Shown here: positions 16,124 to 25,793 of the stretch, in pieces
Layout of the letters: each line of letters opens with the position of its first letter
How positions within the stretch are numbered: position 1 is the first letter of the stretch
NCBI RefSeq assembly: GCF_014203665.1
Contig: NZ_JACHJN010000010.1
Coordinates: 186,001-250,000 of the forward strand
Direction of reading: 5' to 3'
DNA from: Saccharothrix tamanrassetensis
GTDB lineage: Bacteria; Actinomycetota; Actinomycetes; Mycobacteriales; Pseudonocardiaceae
DNA: 64,000 bases
The notes under the pieces: generated by a model
What the model saw: only the letters and a program-made list of their open reading frames with translations
Databases searched by the model: none
Told to the model about the DNA's origin: nothing
Translations under genes and position numbers: made by a program

Positions 16124-16963
16124 TCAGCTCAACGCCGACAGCTTCTCGAACTCCTCGTCCGTCAACTCGATCGACCGGGCCGCCGTGTTCTCCTCCAGGT
16201 GCGCCAACGACGACGTGCCCGGGATCGGCAGCACCACCGGCGACCGCCGCAGCAACCACGCCAACGCCAGCTGCGCGGGCGTGGCCGAGTGGTCCTTCGC
16301 CGCCGAGTCCAGCACCCCGCCCGGCCGGGCCAGCTCACCGGTCGCCACCGGGAACCACGGGATGAACGCGATCCCGTTCTCCGTGGCGTAGTCCAGCACC
16401 GCCTCGTGCTGCCGGTTCGCCAGGTTGTAGAGGTTCTGCACGCTCGCGATCGGCGCGATGGCCCGCGCCGCCTCCAGCTGCTCGACGTCCACTTCGGACA
16501 GTCCGATGTGCCGGATCTTGCCCTCCTCCTGGAACTTCTTCAGCTCACCGATCTGGTCCTCCAGCGGCACCTCGGGGTCGATCCGGTGCAGCTGGAACAG
16601 GTCGATGCGCTCCACGCCGAGCCGGCGCAGGCTGCCCTCCAGCGCGTGCCGCAGGTAGTCGGGCTTGCCGAGGATCGGCCACACGTTCGGACCGGTCCGC
16701 AGCAGCCCCGCCTTGGTGGCGATGACCAGGTCGTCCGCGTACGGGTGCAGCGCCTCGCGGATCAGCTCCTCGTTGACGTGCGGGCCGTACGAGTCCGCCG
16801 TGTCGATGAAGTCGATCCCCAGCTCCACCGCGCGCCGCAGCACGGCGATCGCGTTGTCCCGGTCGGCCGGGTAGCCCCAGATGCCCTCGCCGGTCAACCG
16901 CATGGCGCCGTAGCCCAAGCGGTTGACGGTCAGGTCTCCACCCAGCACAAAGGTATCGGACAC
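16124..16963 (-). CDS. Aldo/keto reductase
   Basis: NADPH-dependent (beta/alpha)8 oxidoreductase of 279 residues. The catalytic tetrad is visible as [10 protein letters not shown] (Asp, Tyr), IATKAGL (Lys) and LFQLHRID (His). NADP-binding residues lie in [14 protein letters not shown]. It most resembles the AKR13/YajO-like short group acting on small aldehydes. GTG 16963 is chosen: the ribosome-binding site AAGGAG lies 8 nt upstream and the protein then begins MSDTFVLGG. Its gene is 92 nt downstream of paaZ in the same direction. Confidence 0.92.
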   Translation of the reverse strand: MSDTFVLGGDLTVNRLGYGAMRLTGEGIWGYPADRDNAIAVLRRAVELGIDFIDTADSYGPHVNEELIREALHPYADDLVIATKAGLLRTGPNVWPILGKPDYLRHALEGSLRRLGVERIDLFQLHRIDPEVPLEDQIGELKKFQEEGKIRHIGLSEVDVEQLEAARAIAPIASVQNLYNLANRQHEAVLDYATENGIAFIPWFPVATGELARPGGVLDSAAKDHSATPAQLALAWLLRRSPVVLPIPGTSSLAHLEENTAARSIELTDEEFEKLSALS

Positions 16964-17055
16964 CTCAGGTGCTCCTTCGTTGTTCGGTTCACATCCGGCA
17001 CGACTGCTCCACCAGGCCCAACCCACCGAACCGGGCAGCTTGTTCCCGCTCCGCC

Positions 17056-19080
17056 CTACGCCTTCGCCACCAGCGTCAGCACGTCGTACTTCGCCACCGA
17101 CTCGCCCTTCTGGTTCACCAGGTCGGCGTCCCACCGCACCTCGCCGTACTCCTGGTCCTCCCGAGGCGTGATCTGCTTGGCCGTCAACGTCACCGTCAGC
17201 TCGTCGCCCGGGAACGTCGGCGTCAGGAACCGCAGGTTGTCCAGCCCGTAGTTGGCCAGCACCGGCCCCGGTTCGGGGGACACGAACAACCCGGCCGCGA
17301 ACGACACCACCAGGTACCCGTGCGCGACCCGTCCCCCGAAGAACGGGTTCGCCGCCGCCGCTTCCTCGTCCATGTGCGCGTAGAACGTGTCCCCCGTGAA
17401 CGACGCGAAGTGCTCGATGTCCGCCATCGTCACCACCCGGGGCCCGGCCACCACCGAGTCCCCGATCCGCAGTTCCGCCAACGACTTCCGGAACGGGTGC
17501 ACCTCCGACTCGCGCCGCGAAGCACCCGTCACCCACCGCCCGGTAACCGCGCTCAGCACCCTGGGGCTCCCCTGCACGGCCGTCCGCTGGAGGTGGTGCA
17601 GCACCCCTCGGACACCGCCCATCTCCTCCCCGCCACCGGCGCGCCCCGGTCCGCCGTGCACCAACGCCGGCAGCGGCGACCCGTGCCCGGTCGACTCCTT
17701 GGCGTCATCCCGGTCCAGCACCAGCAACCGCCCGTGCCAGGGCGCGACCCCCAGGACCACCTCGCGCACGAAGTCGGCGTCGTAGCTCACCACCGACCCC
17801 ACCAGGCTCCCCGCACCCCGGGCCGCCAGCTCCACGGCGTGCGCCACCCCGTCGTAGGGCAGCAACGTGGACACCGGCCCGAACGCCTCCACCTCGTGCG
17901 GCTGGGGCTGGTCCGGGTCGGCCTTCAGCAGCACCGGCGACAGGAACGCCCCGCGCTCCGCGTCCGCGTCGACGACCTCCACCCGATCCGGCGACCCGAA
18001 GACGACCTCCCCCGCCTCCAGCAACGCCTTGAGCGACCGCCGGACCTCTTCCCGCTGCTCCAGCCCGGCCAGCGCGCCCATCCGCACCGACTCGTTCGCC
18101 GGGTTCCCGATCACGACCTTCGCCAGCCGCTCCCGAGCCGCCTCCGCCACCTCGTCCAGCGACGACGCCGGGACCAGCGCCCGCCGGATGGCCGTGCACT
18201 TCTGCCCGGCCTTCGTGGTCATCTCACTGACCAGCTGCTTCACGAAGAGGTCGAACTCCGGCGTCCCGGCCACCGCGTCCGGTCCCAGGATCGAGCAGTT
18301 CAACGAGTCGGCCTCGGCGTTGAACCGCACCGACGACCGCACCACCGCCGGGTGCGTCCGCAGCAGCTGCGCGGTCGACGCCGATCCCGTGAAACCCACC
18401 AGGTCCTGAGCCGTCAAGTGGTCGAGCAGGTCCTCCGCGCCACCCGACACGAGCTGCACCGATCCCTCCGGCAGCAGCTCCGAAGCCACCATCAGCGCGA
18501 CCAGCTTCTCCGTGATGTACGCGGTCTGCGAGGCGGGCTTGATCAGCGACGGCACACCGGCGATGAACGCGGGCGCGAACTTCTCCAGCGGTCCCCACAT
18601 CGGGAAGTTGAACGCGTTGATCTGCACCGCAACGCCGCGCAACGGCGTCCCGATGTGCTGACCGACGAACGTGCCGCCCCGGCTCAGCGGTTCGACGGCC
18701 CCGTCCACGTACACGGTGTCGTTGGGCAACTCGCGCTTGGCCTTGCTCGCGTACCCGAACAGCACGCCGATGCCGCCGTCGACGTCGATCAGCGAATCCG
18801 TCCGCGTCGCCCCCGACCGCGCCGACAGCGCGTACAGCTCGTCCCGGTGTTCCCGCAGGTAGGAAGCGAGTGCCTTGAGCAGCGCCGCCCGCTGGTGGAA
18901 CGTCAGCTCCCGCAACGCCGGCCCACCGACCCGGCGGCCGTGGTCCAACGCCGCCGCCATGTCGACCCCCGCCGACGAGATGCGGGTGATCTCCTCACCG
19001 GTCACCGCGTCGTGCAACGGCGCGCCCTCGGCGGACGAGGTGTGCCAGTGACCGGACACGTAGCTGCGCAACATGGCCAT
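17056..19080 (-). CDS. paaZ: PaaZ-type bifunctional aldehyde dehydrogenase / enoyl-CoA hydratase
   Basis: Two-domain enzyme of 674 residues. The N-terminal aldehyde dehydrogenase (about 1-500) has [30 protein letters not shown], catalytic Cys in [13 protein letters not shown] and the general-base Glu in FNAEADSLN. The C-terminal MaoC-like hydratase has [33 protein letters not shown] in outline. In phenylacetate catabolism PaaZ opens oxepin-CoA and oxidises the semialdehyde. No other paa genes are in the window, so it may serve another ring-cleavage route or act with genes elsewhere. ATG 19080 has GGGAGG upstream; ATG 19074 is possible. Confidence 0.93.
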   Translation of the reverse strand: MAMLRSYVSGHWHTSSAEGAPLHDAVTGEEITRISSAGVDMAAALDHGRRVGGPALRELTFHQRAALLKALASYLREHRDELYALSARSGATRTDSLIDVDGGIGVLFGYASKAKRELPNDTVYVDGAVEPLSRGGTFVGQHIGTPLRGVAVQINAFNFPMWGPLEKFAPAFIAGVPSLIKPASQTAYITEKLVALMVASELLPEGSVQLVSGGAEDLLDHLTAQDLVGFTGSASTAQLLRTHPAVVRSSVRFNAEADSLNCSILGPDAVAGTPEFDLFVKQLVSEMTTKAGQKCTAIRRALVPASSLDEVAEAARERLAKVVIGNPANESVRMGALAGLEQREEVRRSLKALLEAGEVVFGSPDRVEVVDADAERGAFLSPVLLKADPDQPQPHEVEAFGPVSTLLPYDGVAHAVELAARGAGSLVGSVVSYDADFVREVVLGVAPWHGRLLVLDRDDAKESTGHGSPLPALVHGGPGRAGGGEEMGGVRGVLHHLQRTAVQGSPRVLSAVTGRWVTGASRRESEVHPFRKSLAELRIGDSVVAGPRVVTMADIEHFASFTGDTFYAHMDEEAAAANPFFGGRVAHGYLVVSFAAGLFVSPEPGPVLANYGLDNLRFLTPTFPGDELTVTLTAKQITPREDQEYGEVRWDADLVNQKGESVAKYDVLTLVAKA

Positions 19081-19355
19081 CGGGTGTCGACCTCCCTGTC
19101 GAGTGCCGGTGGGTGTTCCGGCCTACCGGAGAGTAATCATCGTGTCCCGCCCGGAGGGTGTACAGCAACTCCGGGCACTGCGCGCGAGGCCTGCACGACC
19201 GGCGCCCACTGCGGCACGACCACCGGATGCACGAGCCGATCAGAGCCGACGGCCGCGACGCCCCGGCCAGGGAGCGATGACGCGGCCGGGCGTGGCCACC
19301 GACACCAGCCGCCGGTGATCGGAATCCCGGCTCACGCCCGGCTGTTGCACCAGGT

Positions 19356-20327
19356 GTGAAGCTCTCCGTCCTGGACCGGTCGCGCACCCGCGCGGGCGCG
19401 TCCCACGCGGACGCCCTGCGTGACACCGTGGAGTTCGCCCGGCAGGCGGAAGCGTTGGGCTACCACCGTTTCTGGGTGTCGGAGCACCACGGCGTGCCCG
19501 GTGTCGCCGGGTCCGCGCCCACCGTGCTGGCGTCGGCGATCGCCTCGGCGACCTCGCGCATCCGCGTCGGCACCGGCGGCGTGATGCTGCCCAACCACCA
19601 GCCGCTGGTGGTGGCCGAGCAGTTCGGCGTGCTGGCTTCCCTGTTCCCCGGCCGGATCGACATGGGCCTGGGCCGTTCGGTCGGCTTCACCGAGCCCGTC
19701 CGCCGGGCACTGGGCCACGACAAGCGCGACGCCGACGAGTTCGGCGTCCGACTGGACGAACTGCTGTCGTACTTCACCGGCGACGCCGCCGTCTCCGGCT
19801 ATCCCGCGACCGGGCTGCGCGTGCCCGCGTTCGTGCTGGCCACCGGGGCCGGCGCGGAAGTAGCGGCCTCCCACGGCCTGCCGCTGGTCATCGCCGCCAT
19901 CCGGGGCGAAGAGGCCATGCTGCGGGCGATCGACGGCTACCGGGCGCGGTTCCGGCCGTCGGCGTGGGCGGCCGAGCCGTACGTGGTCGTCTCGTCGACC
20001 GTCGCGGTGGCCGACACCACCGAGGACGCGTGGCGGTTGCTGCTGCCCGAGGCGTGGGCGATGGCCTACTCGCGGACCCGCGGCGAGTTCCCGGCCCTGC
20101 GTCCGCCGGAGGACGTCCTGGCCCTGGACATGTCCGCGCGGGAGCGCAAGTACTTCGAGGAGTCGTTGCGGGGCCACGTCTTCGGCACCCCGTCCGAGAC
20201 GGCCAAGGCGTTGGACGGCCTCGTCCGGCGAACCGGTGCCGACGAAGTGCTGGTCACCACCAGCACGTACGAAAGGGCGGCCATGCTCGCGTCCTACGAG
20301 CGACTGGCCGCCCTCTACCTCGGGTGA
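19356..20327 (+). CDS. LLM-class flavin-dependent oxidoreductase (MsnO8-like)
   Basis: Bacterial luciferase-like monooxygenase of 323 residues. ALGYHRFWVSEHHGVPGVAGSAP and RIRVGTGGVMLPNHQPLVVAEQFGVLASLFPGRIDMGLGRS are characteristic of the MsnO8 group, with the short insertion loop and FMN-contacting His pair. MsnO8 members oxidise polyketides or small aldehydes; the substrate here is unknown. The start is GTG 19356. It is divergent from paaZ across 275 bp that hold no gene and no clear operator. Confidence 0.9.
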   Translation: MKLSVLDRSRTRAGASHADALRDTVEFARQAEALGYHRFWVSEHHGVPGVAGSAPTVLASAIASATSRIRVGTGGVMLPNHQPLVVAEQFGVLASLFPGRIDMGLGRSVGFTEPVRRALGHDKRDADEFGVRLDELLSYFTGDAAVSGYPATGLRVPAFVLATGAGAEVAASHGLPLVIAAIRGEEAMLRAIDGYRARFRPSAWAAEPYVVVSSTVAVADTTEDAWRLLLPEAWAMAYSRTRGEFPALRPPEDVLALDMSARERKYFEESLRGHVFGTPSETAKALDGLVRRTGADEVLVTTSTYERAAMLASYERLAALYLG

Positions 20328-20412
20328 ACCACGGCCCCGGAGCCGGCGCACCTCGCCCGAAGCCCGACACCGAAGCCCGACACCGAGGCCTGAAACCGAG
20401 CCGGGTGAACCG

Positions 20413-21312
20413 TCAGCGGTCCCGCTGCTGCTCCGCGAGGAAGCGCTCGAACTCCGCACCCAGCTCGTCCGCGCTGGGCAGCGACTCGTCCTCGCCCACC
20501 AGCAGGTTCTCCGAAGCCTCGGTGAACGCGTCGTACTGCCGCTCCAACGCCTCCACGACCTGCGCCACCTCCTCCGACTCCCCGACCTGCCGGGCGATCT
20601 CGGCGTCCGTGCGACGCGCCGCCTCCTGCAGCGCGGCGGACGGGATCACCAGACCGGTCGCCTTCGTCAGCGACTCCAGCAGACCCACCGCCGCCGCCGG
20701 GTACGTGCCCTGCGCCAGGTAGTGCGGCACGTACGCGGCGAATCCCATCGCGTCGTGCCCGGCCTGGCCCAGCCGGTACTCCAGCAGCGCCGACAGGTTG
20801 CCCGGCACCTGCACCCGGCTGAACGGCGACGACTCGACGACCAGCTCCGGCCGCGTGGCGTGCGAGATCACCGACAGCTTCCGCGTGTGCGGAACGCCCA
20901 TCGGGATGCCGTGGAAGCTCACCGCGAGCCGCACGCCCCACCGGTCGACCAGCGAGCGCACCGCCGCCACCAGCGCTTCCCAGCGGCGGTCCGGCTCGGG
21001 GCCGGTCATCAGCAGGAACGGCGTGCCGACCGAGTCGTGCAGCAGGCGCACCACCAGCTCGGGAGCGTCGTAGTGCTCCCACCGGTCGGCGGCGTAGGTC
21101 ATCGTGGGCCGACGGGCCCGGTAGTCGATCAGGTCGTCCACGTCGAACCGGGCCACCACCCGGTGCTCGTGCACCGCGAGCAGGTGGTCCACCAGGGCCG
21201 AGCCCGCCGCGCCGGCGTCCATGAAGCCGTCGAAGTGGTGCAGCAGCACCGCTCCGCCCAGGTCCGGGACGTCGGAGTCGACCTCGAACAGATCCTCCGG
21301 GTCCAGCGCCAC
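20413..21312 (-). CDS. PAC2-family protein (proteasome assembly chaperone-like)
   Basis: Conserved actinobacterial protein of 299 residues with a PAC2 domain. LHHFDGFMDAGAAGSALVDHLL and DDLIDYRARRPTMTY are the family's N-terminal hallmarks, and GIPMGVPHTR lies in the central part. The C-terminal about 60 residues are helical and acidic (EVAQVVEALERQYDAFTEASENLL). In eukaryotes PAC2 proteins chaperone proteasome assembly; the actinobacterial role is undefined, though these organisms have proteasomes. The region just downstream (20350-20400) has short direct repeats of CCGAAGCCCGACA. Confidence 0.88.
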   Translation of the reverse strand: MALDPEDLFEVDSDVPDLGGAVLLHHFDGFMDAGAAGSALVDHLLAVHEHRVVARFDVDDLIDYRARRPTMTYAADRWEHYDAPELVVRLLHDSVGTPFLLMTGPEPDRRWEALVAAVRSLVDRWGVRLAVSFHGIPMGVPHTRKLSVISHATRPELVVESSPFSRVQVPGNLSALLEYRLGQAGHDAMGFAAYVPHYLAQGTYPAAAVGLLESLTKATGLVIPSAALQEAARRTDAEIARQVGESEEVAQVVEALERQYDAFTEASENLLVGEDESLPSADELGAEFERFLAEQQRDR

Positions 21313-21336
21313 CTCGTGCCTCCCTCAGGTAGTCCT

Positions 21337-22338
21337 CTAGCCGTTCAACGCAGCGCGGGCGCTGATCCATTCCCCGATCCCGTCCAGCATCCGGGCGAGA
21401 CCGAACTCGAACAGCGTGCCGAGCTCCAGGTCGACCTCGGTCCCGATCACCCGGGCGAACATCGGGAACCGCCCGGACGTCGCGATGCCCGCCATCACGT
21501 CGGCCTGCCGGGCGAGCCACTCGTCGTCGGTGATCCCGGTGTGCTGCCGCTGCTCGGCCTCCGGTTCGAGGCTCACCGCGATGCCGCGCACGAAACCGAA
21601 CAGCGTCACCGAGGCGTGCAGCATCTCCTCCATCGTAAGGCCGTGGCCGTCCAGGGACCGGAGCATCCACTCGGTGTGCGCGATGGCGCTGGGCAGCAGT
21701 TGCGGGCGGGTCATGGACATCGCGCCGGCCAGCCACGGGTGCTCCCGGAACAGCTCCCACTGGAGGCGGGCGACCGTTTCCAACCGGACCCGCCAGCCGA
21801 CCTCCGGTGCCGGGTCCGGCAGCGGCCGACCCGCCATCACGGTGTCGATCATCCGCAGGACCAGGTCGTCCTTGCCCGGCACGTGCCGGTAGAGCGACAT
21901 GGTAGCGGCTCCGAGCCGAGCCGCGACGCGACGCATGGAGAGGCTCGCGATCCCCTCCCGGTCGGCGAGGTCCACGGCGGCGGCGACCAGCCGTTCACCG
22001 GTCAGCTCCGGCTCACCCTTCCTGCCCGTCTTCTCGACCGACTCCTCGACCGCCTTCTTGCCCGCATTCTCGACCGCTGTTCCACCCACCCCTTCGGCAG
22101 CGGTTCTCCCCACCCCTTCGCCCGCCGTCACCGCGACGACCGTTCCCACCCCGGCGACCGGCCGCACCAGCCCGTCCTCCCGCAAGGCGGCCAGAACCCT
22201 GGTCGCCGTGGCCATCGCCACCCCGTAGGCCGCGGTGATCTCCCGGGTGGACGGCACCCGCTCACCGGGGCGCAACTCGCCCCGTTCGATCCGCTGCCGG
22301 ATGTCCCGCGCGATCCGCTGGTACACCGCGCCCGTCAT
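21337..22338 (-). CDS. GntR-TetR fusion transcriptional regulator
   Basis: A 333-residue regulator with two DNA-binding modules. Residues 1-70 are a GntR winged helix (QRIERGELRPGERVPSTREITAAYGVAMATATRVLAALREDGLVRPV, in outline). An Ala/Gly/Glu/Lys linker with degenerate GEGV(G)xTAxE repeats follows. From about residue 115 there is a TetR HTH (LADREGIASLSMRRVAARLGAATMSLYRHVPGKDDLV) and a TetR_C-type ligand domain. It is divergent from an FAD monooxygenase across 89 bp that contain a 31-bp palindrome, presumably its operator. This fusion is known in actinobacteria as a drug-responsive repressor design. Confidence 0.9.
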   Translation of the reverse strand: MTGAVYQRIARDIRQRIERGELRPGERVPSTREITAAYGVAMATATRVLAALREDGLVRPVAGVGTVVAVTAGEGVGRTAAEGVGGTAVENAGKKAVEESVEKTGRKGEPELTGERLVAAAVDLADREGIASLSMRRVAARLGAATMSLYRHVPGKDDLVLRMIDTVMAGRPLPDPAPEVGWRVRLETVARLQWELFREHPWLAGAMSMTRPQLLPSAIAHTEWMLRSLDGHGLTMEEMLHASVTLFGFVRGIAVSLEPEAEQRQHTGITDDEWLARQADVMAGIATSGRFPMFARVIGTEVDLELGTLFEFGLARMLDGIGEWISARAALNG

Positions 22339-22350
22339 CGACCCACCTCC

Positions 22351-22381
22351 GCACTAGTGCACTACCGTAGTGCACTAGTGC
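22351..22381. promoter_or_regulatory. 31-bp near-perfect palindromic operator
   Basis: Fifteen-base arms are perfectly complementary around one central base: the left arm is GCACTAGTGCACTAC, then C, then the mirror arm. Each arm contains its own 10-bp palindrome GCACTAGTGC, so the site could hold two dimers. It lies 13 bp upstream of a -35 box for the monooxygenase gene and next to the regulator's start, a layout suited to repression of both. Confidence 0.8.
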
Positions 22382-22393
22382 ACACGAGACTAA

Positions 22394-22421
22394 TTGACGA
22401 CGTAGTGCGCGCATGTACGGT
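22394..22421 (+). promoter_or_regulatory. Promoter of the FAD monooxygenase gene, probably leaderless
   Basis: The -35 is TTGACG (22394-22399) and the -10 is TACGGT (22416-22421), with a 16-bp spacer. The ATG at 22428 is 7 nt after the -10, where transcription should start, and there is no ribosome-binding site. The mRNA is therefore likely leaderless. Confidence 0.55.
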
Positions 22422-22427
22422 GTACGC

Positions 22428-23627
22428 ATGAGTAGCGTACTGATCTCCGGCGCCAGCATCGCCGGCCCCGCCCTCGCCCACTGGCTGCGCCACCACGGCC
22501 TGACCCCCACCGTCGTCGAACGCGCACCCGCGCCCCGGCCCGGCGGCCAAGCCGTGGACGTGCGCGGCACGGCGCGCCAGGTGATCGAGCGGATGGGCGT
22601 CCTGGACGAGGTCCGCGCCGCCCACACCGGGGCGCGCGGCATGGCGTTCGTCAACGCGTCGGGGAAGCGCACGGCGACCATGGCGTCCGACACGATGGGC
22701 GACTCGGGCGGCGCGATCGCGGAGATCGAGATCCTGCGCGGCGACCTCGTGCGCATCCTGCACGACCAGACGGCGGACGACGTCGAGTACCTCTTCGACG
22801 ACACCATCACGTCCCTGACCGAAACCCCGGACGGCGTGGACGTGACCTTCGAGAGGTCCGCGCCGCGCCGCTTCGACCTCGTGGTGGGGGCGGACGGCCT
22901 GCACTCGAAGGTGCGCGCGCTCGCGTTCGGCCCGGAGTCGTCGTTCGTGCACGACATGGGCGCGTACACGTCGATCTTCAGCACCACGCGGCGCGAGGAC
23001 CTGGACGGCTGGATGCTCATGCACACCGTTCCCGGCCGGACGGCCGGCATCTACCCGACGCCCGGCGGGCAGGCGAAGGCGATGTTCGTCTTCAAGTCCC
23101 CGGAGGTCCCCCACGACCGCCGGGACGACGCCTTCCAACGCGACCTGATCGCCCGGACGTTCGCGTCCGACGGCTGGCAGGTGCCGCGCCTGTTGACGGA
23201 CCTGAAGACGAGCCCCGACTTCTACTTCGACCGCCTGTGCCAGATCCGGATGGACACGTGGTCGCGCGGTCGGGTCGTGCTGTTGGGGGACGCCGCGTTC
23301 TGCGCGTCGCCCATGGCGGGCAACGGCACCAGCATGGCCCTGGTCGGCGCGTACCTGCTGGCGGGCGAGCTGGCTTCCTCGCGTGACCACACCACGGCGT
23401 TCCGGCGGTACGAGGAGGCGATGCGCGAGTACGTGACGCAGTGCCAGGAGTTCGCGCTCGGCGGGATGGCCGGGCTGCTGCCGGATTCGCGGTGGTTCAT
23501 CAGGATGCGCGACTTCACCTTGCGCGTGATCCCCCACATCCCGGGTGCGGCGAAGCTGTTCGGCGGCGACCTCCAGAAGATCGCCAACACCGTGACCCTG
23601 CCCGACTACCCCGTGCGAACCCCTTGA
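22428..23627 (+). CDS. FAD-dependent monooxygenase (TetX/PHBH-like)
   Basis: Class A flavoprotein hydroxylase of 399 residues. The N-terminal Rossmann motif VLISGASIAGPALAHWL binds FAD, a VVGADGLHSKVR (DG) motif sits midway, and GRVVLLGDAAFCASPMAGNGTSMAL (GD motif) is near residue 285. Members hydroxylate aromatics or inactivate tetracyclines and rifamycins; the substrate cannot be told. Control by a drug-responsive GntR-TetR regulator would fit a detoxifying role. ATG 22428 is preferred over 22413 because the promoter -10 overlaps the latter. Confidence 0.9.
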   Translation: MSSVLISGASIAGPALAHWLRHHGLTPTVVERAPAPRPGGQAVDVRGTARQVIERMGVLDEVRAAHTGARGMAFVNASGKRTATMASDTMGDSGGAIAEIEILRGDLVRILHDQTADDVEYLFDDTITSLTETPDGVDVTFERSAPRRFDLVVGADGLHSKVRALAFGPESSFVHDMGAYTSIFSTTRREDLDGWMLMHTVPGRTAGIYPTPGGQAKAMFVFKSPEVPHDRRDDAFQRDLIARTFASDGWQVPRLLTDLKTSPDFYFDRLCQIRMDTWSRGRVVLLGDAAFCASPMAGNGTSMALVGAYLLAGELASSRDHTTAFRRYEEAMREYVTQCQEFALGGMAGLLPDSRWFIRMRDFTLRVIPHIPGAAKLFGGDLQKIANTVTLPDYPVRTP

Positions 23628-23712
23628 CCCACCGCCCGCCCCGCTCCGCCGCGAAGTGGGTGGCGAGTGGGCGATCGGTGGACGGTCGGTGAGTGGTGGA
23701 TGTGGGCGAACC

Positions 23713-23743
23713 TTGACCTCCAGCTCGATCGAGGTCCTACGTT
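23713..23743 (+). promoter_or_regulatory. MerR-type promoter of the ABC exporter
   Basis: The -35 is TTGACC (23713-23718) and the -10 is TACGTT (23738-23743), with the overlong 19-bp spacer typical of MerR-family activation. The spacer region contains GACCTC-N10-GAGGTC. The exporter ATG (23750) is 7 nt beyond the -10, implying a leaderless or near-leaderless transcript. A second promoter of identical layout is at 37903-37933. Confidence 0.7.
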
Positions 23744-23749
23744 CGCGCC

Positions 23750-25624
23750 ATGGACATGGAAGTCACCGCGTGGATGTCGCTCTACCACGTGACCAACGCC
23801 CACGACGACAAGCGGCCGTTCTCCAAGGCCACGCTGCGGCGGATCTGGTCGTTCGCCAGACCGCACAAAACCCGGCTCACGCAGTACCTGGTGATCAGCG
23901 TGGTGGTGGCGGTGTTGGCGGTGGCCACCCCGGTCCTCGCCGGGCGGATCGTGGACGCGATCGTCAGCGGCTCGTCGTTCGACGTGGTGCTCGGGCTCGC
24001 CGGGCTCATCGCCGGGATCGCCGTGGTCGAAGCCGCGCTGGGGCTGGTGTCGCGGTGGTTGTCGTCGAGCATCGGGGAGGACCTCATCCTCGGGCTCCGC
24101 ACCACCGTGTTCGACCACGTCCAACGGATGCCGATCGCGTTCTTCACGCGCACCCGCACGGGCGCGCTGGTCAGTCGGTTGAACAACGACGTGATCGGTG
24201 CCCAGCGCGCGTTCAGCGACACGCTGTCCGGCGTGGTCGGCAACCTCGTGACGTTGGTCCTGACCCTGGTGGTCATGATCGGCCTCTCCTGGCAGATCAC
24301 GTTGCTGGCACTGGTCCTCCTCCCCGTCTTCGTCCTGCCCGCCCGCCGCATGGGCTCCCGGCTGGCCCGACTGGAACGGGAGGCCGCGAACCACAACGCC
24401 ACCATGAGCACGCAGATGACCGAGCGGTTCTCCGCGCCCGGCGCGACGCTGGTCAAGCTGTTCGGCCGCCCCGAACAGGAGTCGGCCGAGTTCGCGACCC
24501 GCGCCCGCCGCGTGCGGGACATCGGGGTCCGCTCGGCGATGGTGCAGACGGTGTTCCTCACCGCGCTCACCCTGGTCTCCGCGCTGGCCCTGTCCCTCGT
24601 CTACGGGCTCGGTGGCTTCTACGCGCTCACCGGCCGGCTCGACGCCGGTTCGGTGGTCGCGCTGGCCCTGCTCCTCACCCGCCTGTACGCCCCGCTGACG
24701 GCGCTCGCCGGCGCACGGGTCGAGGTGATGAGCGCCCTGGTGAGCTTCGAGCGGGTGTTCGAGGTGCTCGACCTCAAGCCGCTGATCACCGAGAAGTCGG
24801 ACGCCACCACGGTTCCGGACGGACCGGTCGCGGTGGAGTTCGAGAACGTGCGGTTCACCTACCCGTCGGCCGACAAGGTCTCGCTCGCCTCGCTCGAAGA
24901 GGTCGCGGTGCTGGACAACCGGGGCGGTGTGCAGGTGCTGCACGACGTGTCGTTCCGCGCCGAACCCGGCCAGGTGGTGGCGCTGGTCGGCTCGTCGGGC
25001 GCGGGCAAGTCGACGATCGCCTCGCTGCTCCCCCGCCTCTACGACGTGGACGAAGGCTCGGTCACGCTGTCCGGTGTGGACGTCCGCGACCTGTCCGCCC
25101 AGAGCCTGCGCGACACCCTCGGCATGGTGACCCAGGACGGTCACCTGTTCCACGAGTCGATCCGGTCGAACCTCCTGCTGGCACAACCGGGTGCCACCGA
25201 GGACGAACTCTGGGACGTGCTCCGGCGCGCCCGGCTGCTCGACCTGGTCCGAGCCCTGCCGGACGGTCTGGACACCGTCGTCGGTGAGCGGGGCTACCGG
25301 CTCTCCGGCGGCGAGCGCCAGCGCCTCACCATCGCCCGCCTGCTGCTGGCCAAGCCGAGGGTGGTGATCCTGGACGAGGCCACCGCGCACCTGGACTCCA
25401 CGTCCGAAGCCGCCGTCCAGGCCGCGCTCGCCGAAGCCCTGGACGGCCGCACGGCCGTGGTGATCGCGCACCGGCTGTCCACGATCCGCGCCGCCGACCT
25501 GATCCTGGTGGTGGAGGACGGCCGGGTGGTGGAGCGCGGCACGCACACCGACCTGCTCGCCGCCGGCGGCCGTTACGAAGAGCTCTACCGCACCCAGTTC
25601 GCCGAGGAGGCAACGGTCTCCTGA
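23750..25624 (+). CDS. ABC exporter (fused permease and ATPase)
   Basis: Half-transporter of 624 residues. Six transmembrane helices lie in about residues 35-330, and the nucleotide-binding domain has Walker A GSSGAGKS, signature LSGGERQRLTIARLLL and Walker B VVILDEATAHLD, followed by the H-loop AHRLST. This is the MdlB/MsbA-like multidrug or lipid exporter class; it probably works as a homodimer because no partner gene is adjacent. An insertion (KVSLASLEEVAVLDNRGGVQ) precedes the usual NBD start. It is driven by a MerR-type promoter, suggesting induction by oxidants, thiol-reactive compounds or a drug. Its likely regulator is not in the window. Confidence 0.93.
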   Translation: MDMEVTAWMSLYHVTNAHDDKRPFSKATLRRIWSFARPHKTRLTQYLVISVVVAVLAVATPVLAGRIVDAIVSGSSFDVVLGLAGLIAGIAVVEAALGLVSRWLSSSIGEDLILGLRTTVFDHVQRMPIAFFTRTRTGALVSRLNNDVIGAQRAFSDTLSGVVGNLVTLVLTLVVMIGLSWQITLLALVLLPVFVLPARRMGSRLARLEREAANHNATMSTQMTERFSAPGATLVKLFGRPEQESAEFATRARRVRDIGVRSAMVQTVFLTALTLVSALALSLVYGLGGFYALTGRLDAGSVVALALLLTRLYAPLTALAGARVEVMSALVSFERVFEVLDLKPLITEKSDATTVPDGPVAVEFENVRFTYPSADKVSLASLEEVAVLDNRGGVQVLHDVSFRAEPGQVVALVGSSGAGKSTIASLLPRLYDVDEGSVTLSGVDVRDLSAQSLRDTLGMVTQDGHLFHESIRSNLLLAQPGATEDELWDVLRRARLLDLVRALPDGLDTVVGERGYRLSGGERQRLTIARLLLAKPRVVILDEATAHLDSTSEAAVQAALAEALDGRTAVVIAHRLSTIRAADLILVVEDGRVVERGTHTDLLAAGGRYEELYRTQFAEEATVS

Positions 25625-25793
25625 CTTCCTCGCCCCCGCCGCCCCGACTTCCCGGCTCGCCCTCCCGGCCCCCACACCTCCGACGCGGCCGGGAGGGCCG
25701 TCGCGGCGGCCGACTCGGCGGCTCGCCCAGCGCGATGCGGACCTGGACGAGCCTGTTCGCCGGACGCGCCGGGGCGCGAGCGGTCCGGCGCGT

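Noticed and set aside
19081-19355. Hidden gene in the paaZ/MsnO8 divergent gap
   Set aside because: Open frames on both strands are short, lack ribosome-binding sites and show no protein-like composition.
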